From Fimbriimonadales bacterium (GTDB taxonomy: Bacteria > Armatimonadota > Fimbriimonadia > Fimbriimonadales > GBS-DC): a stretch of DNA of 12,327 bases. The notes beneath the pieces are model-generated. The model searched no databases. It had not been told where the DNA came from and was given only the letters and a program-made list of their open reading frames with translations. Positions 1-5,807 of the stretch are shown here, piece by piece. Location of the stretch: positions 1-12,327 of the forward strand of contig JANXCK010000209.1 in the NCBI GenBank assembly GCA_025060055.1, written 5' to 3'. Every line of letters starts with the position of its first letter. Position 1 is the first letter of the stretch. The position numbers and the translations under genes are program-made.

Positions 1-371
1 TGGGTCGGGCGTTTTTGGCGGCGGGTTCTCGGAGTGTGGGGATGAGTTTGTGGGCGGTGTCGGACAGGGCGACGGGGGCGTTGATGCGGGAGTTTTATAG
101 TCGGTATGTGGGTGGTATGGCGAAAGATGAGGCGTTGCGGGGGGCGCAGTTGGCGTTGCGGCGGAGTGCGGAGTATGCAGACCCGTACTACTGGTCAGGG
201 TTTGTGCTGATGGGGGACTACGCGCAGGCGCCGCCGCCGAAAGCGCGTCCATCAGGGCGACTTGCTGTAGCCAACGCGCCTGCAAGTCGAACCCTGTCAC
301 AAAATCGAGGGGACGCGGCTACACCAGAGCGGAGCCGGACAAAGGGGCGTCGCTCCACAAGGAGGCGATAA
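1..371 (+). CDS. CHAT-domain protein, 3' end only
   Basis: The gene enters from the left edge in the frame starting at base 3 and ends at TAA 369-371. The visible residues begin GRAFLAAGSRSVGMSLWAVSD and continue through a helix with FYSRY to DPYYWSGFVLMGDY. This matches the end of CHAT domains (caspase-like, clan CD), where a 'G(A/S)R.V..SLW.V.D' strand and a final 'P.YWA.FVL.GD' are hallmarks. The catalytic His and Cys lie upstream, outside the window, so activity cannot be judged. The TTG at 15 is internal and is not a start. After MGDY (about base 225) comes an odd, low-complexity basic tail of about 49 residues ending RRSTRRR. It overlaps a promoter-like element at 289-324 and the ribosome-binding site of the next gene, so the reading frame may have lost an earlier stop. 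CHAT proteins usually carry N-terminal TPRs or sensors; none is visible here. Confidence 0.8.
   Translation, partial: GRAFLAAGSRSVGMSLWAVSDRATGALMREFYSRYVGGMAKDEALRGAQLALRRSAEYADPYYWSGFVLMGDYAQAPPPKARPSGRLAVANAPASRTLSQNRGDAATPERSRTKGRRSTRRR
289..324 (+). promoter_or_regulatory. Shared bipartite promoter-like element, copy 1
   Basis: GAACCCTGTCAC (289-300), 18 nt, then CTACAC (319-324). The ATG at 376 follows 51 nt later. This is one of five copies in the window with identical spacing (others at 5721, 8232, 10635 and 11869). This copy lies inside the C-terminal tail of the CHAT reading frame. The geometry (GTCAC block, 18 nt, CTA block) resembles an alternative sigma-factor promoter; that reading is inferred. 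The CTACAC half is the weakest match among the copies. Confidence 0.6.
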
Positions 372-375
372 GTCT

Positions 376-744
376 ATGCATAACGCGGCAAAGTATCTTG
401 GAACAACGATGCTCGCTGTGCTTGCTCTCGGCGCAGGCGGGCTGCAGCAAGCGTTCCCGCAAAATGCCGACCTGGTGCAAAACGGCGACTTTGAGGTTAT
501 CGACGCGGGCAACGACTTCGTCACCTACCGTGCAGGACAGTCCTTCATGGGATGGACAGTCGACCGCGGCACGGTGGACTTGAGCGGTCCCCGCTGGATG
601 GCGGCGACAGGCAAGCAGTCGGTCGACCTGACGGGTTCTCCGGGACAAGGCTCCATTTCGCAGACTTTGCGCACGCAGTCGGGCAGAACCTATCGGCTGC
701 GCTTTGCGCTGGCGGGCAATCCTGAGTGTGACAGGATGTGCTAG
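376..744 (+). pseudogene. Truncated secreted DUF642/choice-of-anchor-C-like protein, N-terminal part
   Basis: The 122-codon frame has a strong Shine-Dalgarno (AAGGAGG, 359-365) and a signal peptide (residues 1-29, hydrophobic core TTMLAVLALGAGG). It then reads NADLVQNGDFE..., F-T-Y-RAGQSFMGWTV, GTVDL, W-AATGKQSVDLTGSPGQGSISQTL and GRTYRLRFALAGNPECDRMC-stop. This order (NGDFE, GWTV..G.VDL, G.QSVDL.G..GSI.QT, YRL.F.LAGN) is the first half of the DUF642/galactose-binding-like choice-of-anchor C domain, which normally runs on for about 60-80 more residues. The frame stops right after LAGNP, and a metallopeptidase frame that lacks its own signal peptide begins at the same spot, shifted by one base. 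It may be a deletion fusion or a frameshifted secreted peptidase with an N-terminal DUF642 domain. A genuine short secreted protein translationally coupled to the next gene is also possible. Promoter copy 1 lies upstream. Confidence 0.6.
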
Positions 745-2051
745 TGGTGATTTACACTCGGACAAACGGCGGGACTATCGCCGAGTCGGATCTGCCGCTT
801 ATTCAGGCGTCGATGGATGAGGCGAAAGCCTTCTACCAGCGCAATACTTTCTCCCGACACAACACCAACTATTCGTATCTGGTGATTCGCGACTATCGGA
901 ATATCGTCGGCGAACACGGCACAATTCCCCCGTGGGTAGTAGAGCCAGATTTGCGTGCGCGAGGCTACCGTGATGACCAGTTCGATGGCGTGATTGTCGT
1001 TGCGCCAGGCAGCGGCGCGTACATGTGGGGCGGATGGATTCTGCGCACAGCAGGCTACTGCCAGTCGGGATGGTTCGGGCGTGCTCATATGCCGTGGTTC
1101 GTGGTACACGAATACGGACATGTGATCGACTGGCACTTCGAGGCGCTGGGCTACCCGAACTATCCGCACAATCATCCGGGAGTAAACCGTGAGCTGATTG
1201 GTGTATGCGGTCCCGATTGGGATGTGAACGCGGATATTTGCCGTCGCTGGTCGCACTGGCTGGAGCTGGGCAGGAACGCCCGTTCGCGCTGGGGGCGTCT
1301 GGCGTTCACGCGAGACGCTGATCAAGACGGCTTGCCAGATAATGACCCCCGCTTTGTGATGGACGAGGCGCGGCTCGGCTCTCGCACCGACTCGCGCGAC
1401 AGCGATGGCGATGGACTGAGCGATTTAGGCGAGGTGATGGCAGGCATCCTCAACGCCTCGAACCCCCGCAATGCGGATACCGATCGCGACGGCGTGCGCG
1501 ACGGCAGCGACCGCTATCCGCTGTACCCGCTGGCGACGAACGCGCCGTTCCGCCGACTAACTATTGAGGCGCCGCTCTCCAGCCGCACGCTGCTAGGCTC
1601 GTACTACTATATGGACACGCGCACGCCCGTCTCGCTCTACATCAACTGGGACTCCAACTATCTGCATATCGTGATTCGCACGCCGTTTACTTCCCCTCCG
1701 CCCACTCGGATTCATGTTCACACCGACAATAACAACGATGGGCTTTTCCACGGCAGCGACAACTACCATCTAATCTTCAACACTCAGACTCGTACTCTGG
1801 AGCGTCAGGTGCTCTGTGATGCGAATGTCCCTGCTCCCGACGACTTCATCGAGCGTCCGCTGAACGAGCCAATTCGCACACGCATCATTTTGGATCGTTC
1901 GCAGACCACGGTGCGGATCGCGATTCCGCGCAATTCGGCGTATGGTCTCGATCTGCAATCAGGCGAGCAGATTGGCATTCGGATTGTGTTCGATGGCTGG
2001 GCGCACATGTTCGAGCCGACGACCTACTTCCGCTTCACGCTGACGCAGTAA
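738..2051 (+). CDS. HEYGH metallopeptidase-like protein with TSP3 repeats and C-terminal beta domain
   Basis: The open frame can start at GTG 738 or at GTG 744, where the upstream stop TAG overlaps it (TAGTG). In frame it extends upstream only to a TGA at 729-731. Residues 1-50 (LVVIYTRTNGG..., AFYQRNTFSR..., YLVIRDY) look like the beginning of a secreted peptidase core. HEYGH at 124-128 fits a zinc-binding HExxH motif. Residues about 193-260 hold D-rich thrombospondin type 3-like calcium repeats (DADQDGLPDND, DSDGDGLSD, DTDRDGVRDGSD). Residues about 270-437 form a beta-rich domain reminiscent of CBM9/DOMON-like sugar- or haem-binding folds (VSLYINWDSNYLHIVI, DNNNDGLFHGSDNYHLIF). All this implies an extracellular protein, yet there is no signal peptide. 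The missing N-terminus suggests it was once joined in frame to the preceding DUF642 fragment or to another leader. A hairpin follows the stop. Confidence 0.72.
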   Translation: MLVVIYTRTNGGTIAESDLPLIQASMDEAKAFYQRNTFSRHNTNYSYLVIRDYRNIVGEHGTIPPWVVEPDLRARGYRDDQFDGVIVVAPGSGAYMWGGWILRTAGYCQSGWFGRAHMPWFVVHEYGHVIDWHFEALGYPNYPHNHPGVNRELIGVCGPDWDVNADICRRWSHWLELGRNARSRWGRLAFTRDADQDGLPDNDPRFVMDEARLGSRTDSRDSDGDGLSDLGEVMAGILNASNPRNADTDRDGVRDGSDRYPLYPLATNAPFRRLTIEAPLSSRTLLGSYYYMDTRTPVSLYINWDSNYLHIVIRTPFTSPPPTRIHVHTDNNNDGLFHGSDNYHLIFNTQTRTLERQVLCDANVPAPDDFIERPLNEPIRTRIILDRSQTTVRIAIPRNSAYGLDLQSGEQIGIRIVFDGWAHMFEPTTYFRFTLTQ

Positions 2052-2061
2052 ACCGCCTTTA

Positions 2062-2093
2062 GCGTGGGGTGCGCTCGCAGGCGCACCCCGTGC
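2062..2093. terminator. Shared hairpin terminator between convergent genes
   Basis: A perfect 9-bp stem GGGGTGCGC (2066-2074)/GCGCACCCC (2081-2089) with loop TCGCAG. It extends to about 13 bp with two G-T wobbles (2062-2065 with 2090-2093). It sits 10 nt after the plus-strand stop and 5 nt beyond the minus-strand stop, the expected place for a bidirectional terminator. U-tracts are weak on both sides, so termination efficiency is uncertain. Confidence 0.7.
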
Positions 2094-2098
2094 GATTT

Positions 2099-3751
2099 CT
2101 AATGCAGATTGATCAGCACCAGCACCATGCCCGTTTTACCTTTCTCCAAGCGGGTCATCGCCTTACCAAGGATTGCGCCGTGCGCTCTGCGTGGGCTGGC
2201 GACTGCCATAGCGTAGCCAGGGCGGTTCGAGGTGGTGAGTAAGTCGCCCGGCTCGATTCCGCGTCGCGTTGCATCAGCATAGACCCACACCCGCCCGCTC
2301 ACCGCGATGGGTGCGTGTGTCGCGCTCTCTTCGGTGTTGCCCAACACGATGCCTGTGGACAGTCCATTCGCGCCAGCAACCACGCCTGCCACGCGCTTGT
2401 TGTACGCTCCTCGTGCGCGGCGCAGGTAGCCAGGCTTTTCAGGGTCGATTTCCACTACCATGCCCGGCTCCACCGGTTCACTTAGGGGGAACTTTTCCGC
2501 GAGGTCTGCGCCCAGAATCTCCAGCACCCGCACACGAGCAGTACCGTTCACATCCAGCTCCACTTGGGGGAAAAAGGTGCGCACACCCACCTTGCCGTCG
2601 CCTGTGAGGCAGATAATATCACCCGTCTGCACATTCCAGAAGTTGAGGCGGTCATCGGCAAGCGCGTTGCCGATAAGCCCTGCGATGTGCCAGCGCCGCC
2701 CCGAATTCGCGTTGGTGAACTCGATTCGCGAGTAGCCTGTATCGGTTTGGTGCAAACGTAGCGTTGGACGCGAGGCGTCACTGACCGACTCAATCATCAC
2801 GCGCCCCTGAAAGAGTCCTCCGAAACCGTTCGGGCTGTTGGTGCGGGCGACAATTCCATAGTTCGTGCCAGAGACGCGTTCCGCGACGGCGTACACGGCA
2901 ATGCCTGATGCACTATGCGTGGCGAAAAGCCCACCGTAGGCGCTGCCAGTCCCGGCGAAGTTGAGCCCCTGCACACCACGCCCCTCCGGACTTTGAGCGA
3001 CTCCTTCGACGCCAATTGTCGTGCCGCTATTCGCATCAGCCCGACCGTAGACCCCACGCGTGGAGAAGCTTCGCCCATCAATCCCTGCAAAGCCCGAGGT
3101 GGTAATACCCCAAATAGCAGTGTCGGAACTGGCACTCACCCGCATCCCACGCCCTGTGCCCGTGTGCTGCACAATCATCGCATCTGTGCCTGTGCCAGCG
3201 CTGACATGAAAGGCAACCTCGGGATTGTTCGTACCAACTCCAACCCGTCCTGCAGTGTAGAAGATGGTGCTCCCCGACGCTTGCCACAGGGTGTCTCGCA
3301 GGTCGTCCGCGGGCGCCCATGCGGTTCCGTTCCACTTGAGCGTCTGTCCTGTCGCGGGGCTGGCAGCAGCAACAGGGCGTCCTTGTAGCCCCAGAGCGTT
3401 CGAGGCAGTGATGGCATACGGCGCAGGGTTGATGCGCACGCGGGGGCTGAGAGTCTGAGCGCCTATCTGTATCTCCAGCCACCGAGCGTCGCCGCTCCAA
3501 ACATTCCCGAAGTCGAGTTCCTGCGAGAACAAACCGTTGCTCACTGACACATTCACCGGTCCGACCGTACCCAGCAGCGTTCCACCCGTTGGCGCGGTAT
3601 AGAGGCGGAAGGTCATCGAGATCGTACCGTTCACAGGGAGGTTGTTCTGGCGCAAGAAGCCTTGGTAGGTAAACACCTGCGCCGAAGCCGTCATCGCCAA
3701 TAATATCGCACACAGCGCATTCAGTCCCAAGACTCGCGTGATGTTTCGCAT
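2099..3751 (-). CDS. Secreted fibre-like protein with GxGTxxP repeats and conserved C-terminal domain
   Basis: 550 residues. The ATG is preceded by AAGGAG with a 7-nt spacer. A Sec signal peptide (about 1-24, ending TASA-Q) precedes a beta-sandwich-like segment (FTYQGFLRQNNLPVNGTISMTFRLYTAPTGG), a theme common in bacterial secreted proteins that carry tail-fibre-type modules. GRVGVGTNNPEVAFHV (169-183) and the degenerate GKVGVRTFFPQVELDVNG (386-403) match the G.VGIGT..P...LDV.G repeats of trimeric fibres and adhesins. Residues 215-315 contain glycine-rich repeats (GVYGRA.., GVEGVAQSPEGRGVQG, GGLF). The C-terminus (about 415-550: ADLAEKFPLSEPVEPGMVVEID, AGVVAG, PIAVSGRVWVYAD, IEPGDLLTTSNRPGYAM, GAILGKAM) resembles the 'AE.F......GTVV' end domain seen after such fibres, sometimes with intramolecular chaperone or autoproteolytic roles. 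No catalytic residue can be assigned here. Likely a surface or extracellular fibre; the ligand is unknown. Confidence 0.75.
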   Translation of the reverse strand: MRNITRVLGLNALCAILLAMTASAQVFTYQGFLRQNNLPVNGTISMTFRLYTAPTGGTLLGTVGPVNVSVSNGLFSQELDFGNVWSGDARWLEIQIGAQTLSPRVRINPAPYAITASNALGLQGRPVAAASPATGQTLKWNGTAWAPADDLRDTLWQASGSTIFYTAGRVGVGTNNPEVAFHVSAGTGTDAMIVQHTGTGRGMRVSASSDTAIWGITTSGFAGIDGRSFSTRGVYGRADANSGTTIGVEGVAQSPEGRGVQGLNFAGTGSAYGGLFATHSASGIAVYAVAERVSGTNYGIVARTNSPNGFGGLFQGRVMIESVSDASRPTLRLHQTDTGYSRIEFTNANSGRRWHIAGLIGNALADDRLNFWNVQTGDIICLTGDGKVGVRTFFPQVELDVNGTARVRVLEILGADLAEKFPLSEPVEPGMVVEIDPEKPGYLRRARGAYNKRVAGVVAGANGLSTGIVLGNTEESATHAPIAVSGRVWVYADATRRGIEPGDLLTTSNRPGYAMAVASPRRAHGAILGKAMTRLEKGKTGMVLVLINLH

Positions 3752-3789
3752 GGCTCTGCTCCTTAGACTTTAGGCATCTTTCGCTCACC

Positions 3790-3829
3790 AGACGAACGCT
3801 ATCTTTCCATCTGGACGACAGGTTCGTCT
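3790..3829. repeat. Inverted repeat in the leader of the fibre-like gene
   Basis: Perfect 8-bp arms AGACGAAC (3790-3797) and GTTCGTCT (3822-3829) are separated by 24 nt, in the region just upstream of the minus-strand ATG at 3751. An internal GACGA at 3814-3818 can alternatively pair with TCGTC at 3824-3828, so two hairpins would compete. Read on the minus strand, the outer arm merges with AACCTGTCGT (near-match to the shared GTCAC element), and 18 nt after that comes TTCGTC. It may be an operator, a leader structure or a promoter variant. Confidence 0.4.
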
Positions 3830-3862
3830 CAAGCAATTTGGAATTACTTTAGGCAAGACACA

Positions 3863-3909
3863 ATTCCTGCCAATTCTCGGCGACTGAATTGCAGGAATCT
3901 TCGGCAGGA
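3863..3909. repeat. Intergenic hairpin with two alternative pairings
   Basis: ATTCCTGC (3863-3870), a bulged C, then AATTC (3872-3876) pairs with GAATTGCAGGAAT (3886-3898) over a 9-nt loop. The same left arm (TCCTGCC) can instead pair with GGCAGGA (3903-3909), so the two structures are mutually exclusive. It lies in the 254-bp divergent region between the fibre-like gene and the serine protease, about 100 nt upstream of the protease start. Besides this and the inverted repeat at 3790, I see no clear promoter consensus in 3752-4005. Confidence 0.4.
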
Positions 3910-4005
3910 GGGTTAATTAGCAAACACGGCGTGCCGATGCAGGCGGTGGGCTGCACCGTCTTGCGTGCAGAGGTTTGGGCGCGCTAACGCTGAAAGCTGG
4001 AGGAG

Positions 4006-5574
4006 ATGATGAAAAGTTTCTGGCAGATAATCGGTTTGGTGCTAATTATCAACTGGGCGGCGGCGCAAGACGGTGAGTTCGCAGACGCTGCCCCTGTCGA
4101 TGAGAAGACGCCGCTCGCGGCGACGCCCACGAAACGCCTCGCGCCGAATGCGCCCGCCCGCGTGGTGGAACTCCCCGCAACCACAGTGCCTCCTGACGAC
4201 TGGGAAGGCTACAATCGTCCCTTTACAGTGGCGGGTTATGTTGCGCCAGCGCCGCCTGATCTGATCCAAGCCCTGCGCTGGTCGCCTTATGTAGACGAAC
4301 AGGGCAGGCGGGGACGGATAGGCGCGCTGATATTGCGTTCGCAAGGCGCGAAAGCGTTGCGCGTGCACTTTTCAGGCGGGCGCTGGCATCCTGCTGTGCA
4401 ACTGCGAGTGTTCGATCCCATCGGCGGCTATGCCTTTCCCGCTGTTTTCCCAATGTGGGACGCGCAGGGCAACTGGTGGACGACGATTATCTTCGGCGAC
4501 CAGATCGGGCTGGAGTTTTTCGTGCCTAACCATGTGGAAGATCCCGACATCCCCGACGTCACAGCAATCGCCTATCACTTCGCGGATTTTGAAGGCACGC
4601 CTCATGACTTTGAACCCGCATCGGGGTGCCCCCTGAACGATGTAAGTTGCTTTCCCGAATGGCGCAACGGCGCGGCGCGGTCGGTGTGCCTGCAGGCGTT
4701 TATAGACCATACTGGGAGTGTCGTTGGGCTCTGTTCAGGAAATGCCCTCAACCGCAACCCCCAAGATTTCGCGCCGATTGTGATGAGTGCGCGCCACTGC
4801 CATGGCTCGCCTGAATCGGTGACCTCTATCGCGTTTGTATGGGGCTACTTTACGCCCACATGCAACGGAACCCCTCCCAACCCCAACAGCTTGCCACGCA
4901 GCCACGGCGCGATTATGCTCAAGCAACACCCCACCAGCGACTGGACACTTCTGGGCTGTTATGAACCGCTGGGTGCGGGCTACTATGTGGGCTGGGATGC
5001 CAGCTTCCTACCAAACGGCTCGAGCGTTGTTGCCATCTCGCACCCTGGAGCAGCTGACGGTCGGTTTATGCGCATCGCCTTCGCAGAAAAGATAGGAGAA
5101 GCGCCCTGTGGGACTATCACCCACACATGGTTGATACGCTGGGTGAACTCAGTGGTGCGCCCGGGCAGCTCAGGCTCCGCGTTGCTGGACTCTAATGCAC
5201 GGGTTCGGGGCACTGCTTCCTGTATAACGACCTGCATTATTCAAGCGCCCTACTGCTGTCCCCCCGACCCCAACTCACTGGGCTTATATGGTCGACTGGA
5301 TATAGCGTTCCCTATAGTGCGCTGGTATCTGTCCAATATGGCGAATCCAACATTTGTCAATCGTGCGGCATCGGGCGATCCTGACAATCTGGGCGACACC
5401 GAGCGGGGAACCGCCGCTAACCCGTTCAATACATTCAGCGAGGGCGTGTTCTGCGTGCCGACTGCTGGCACGGTGCGCATTGCGCCTGGCAACTACAACG
5501 AGCCGATTCGCCTCTGGCGTCGCATGCGGCTGGAGCCGAACGGCGCAGGGTTAGTGCGCATCGGCGCGCCCTGA
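4006..5574 (+). CDS. Secreted lysyl-endopeptidase-like serine protease (S1 fold)
   Basis: 522 residues from ATG 4006. The second ATG at 4009 has better spacing from GGAGG (3999-4003), so 521 residues is equally likely. The signal peptide is residues 1-20 (IIGLVLIINWAAA). A proline-rich propeptide and a beta-rich N-terminal domain (about 65-200) precede the trypsin-like catalytic part. Catalytic His is H264 in SARHCHG. The Asp is probably D312 in SDWTLLG. The Ser is S389 in RPGSSGS. The surrounding pattern (SDWTLLGCYEP, YYVGWDA, AISHPGAADGRFMRIAF, RPGSSGSALLDSNARVRGTASC) closely follows the lysyl endopeptidase (Achromobacter protease I/Lys-C) type. Many cysteines imply disulfides. A C-terminal stretch (450-522: FVNRAASGDPDN, GTVRIAPGNYNE, LVRIG) resembles the first coils of a right-handed beta-helix and may be a short attachment segment. 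Lys specificity is an inference from family resemblance. Confidence 0.82.
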   Translation: MMKSFWQIIGLVLIINWAAAQDGEFADAAPVDEKTPLAATPTKRLAPNAPARVVELPATTVPPDDWEGYNRPFTVAGYVAPAPPDLIQALRWSPYVDEQGRRGRIGALILRSQGAKALRVHFSGGRWHPAVQLRVFDPIGGYAFPAVFPMWDAQGNWWTTIIFGDQIGLEFFVPNHVEDPDIPDVTAIAYHFADFEGTPHDFEPASGCPLNDVSCFPEWRNGAARSVCLQAFIDHTGSVVGLCSGNALNRNPQDFAPIVMSARHCHGSPESVTSIAFVWGYFTPTCNGTPPNPNSLPRSHGAIMLKQHPTSDWTLLGCYEPLGAGYYVGWDASFLPNGSSVVAISHPGAADGRFMRIAFAEKIGEAPCGTITHTWLIRWVNSVVRPGSSGSALLDSNARVRGTASCITTCIIQAPYCCPPDPNSLGLYGRLDIAFPIVRWYLSNMANPTFVNRAASGDPDNLGDTERGTAANPFNTFSEGVFCVPTAGTVRIAPGNYNEPIRLWRRMRLEPNGAGLVRIGAP

Positions 5575-5604
5575 TAGACTCGCACTGTTACGCGAACCGT
5601 GTGT

Positions 5605-5666
5605 GGGATTCCTCCGCCTCTGCGAGCGGCTTTTGGGTCTGTGTTCCTATGAATGCGAGGAATCCC
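5605..5666 (+). terminator. Long-loop inverted repeat downstream of the protease gene, possible terminator
   Basis: GGGATTCCTC (5605-5614) and GAGGAATCCC (5657-5666) are perfect 10-bp inverted arms around a 42-nt loop, followed by TTTC. The loop holds a weak inner stem (CCGC...GCGG followed by CTTTT). It lies about 30 nt after the stop at 5574 and about 55 nt before promoter copy 2. It could be a terminator or a regulatory structure; the long loop makes a classic terminator less certain. Confidence 0.4.
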
Positions 5667-5720
5667 TTTCGCTGCGAACCGTCTCAAGGGTCGCATCCCG
5701 CCCTTTTCCATCAATCTGCG

Positions 5721-5756
5721 AAACTTTGTCACGACGCCCGCCCAGAGTCGCTATGA
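5721..5756 (+). promoter_or_regulatory. Shared bipartite promoter-like element, copy 2
   Basis: AAACTTTGTCAC (5721-5732), 18 nt, then CTATGA (5751-5756). The ATG at 5808 is 51 nt further on, the same distance as in copy 1. The sequence just before the start codon (AAGTCTATGCA) is also shared with the gene at 376. It is predicted to drive the 5808 lipoprotein gene and probably 7385 behind it. Confidence 0.65.
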
Positions 5757-5807
5757 GACCATACCGAAGCAAAACAGGTCTCAACCATCAACAGGAGGTT
5801 CAAGTCT

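Noticed and set aside
724..746. Programmed -1 ribosomal frameshift joining the DUF642-like fragment to the metallopeptidase
   Set aside because: A -1 shift would fuse the frames, but no X-XXY-YYZ slippery heptamer or following strong stem is visible. Mutation, gene fusion or TAGTG coupling are simpler explanations.
3937..3987. 16-codon frame (ATG to TAA) before the serine protease, as a leader peptide
   Set aside because: The nearest Shine-Dalgarno (AGGAGG near 3906) is about 25 nt upstream, and the composition shows no regulatory run of codons.
3955..3990. Shared promoter element upstream of the serine protease (CACCGTC...CTAACG)
   Set aside because: The left half does not match RAACYYYGTCAC, and the spacing from GTC is 3 nt longer than in the five true copies.
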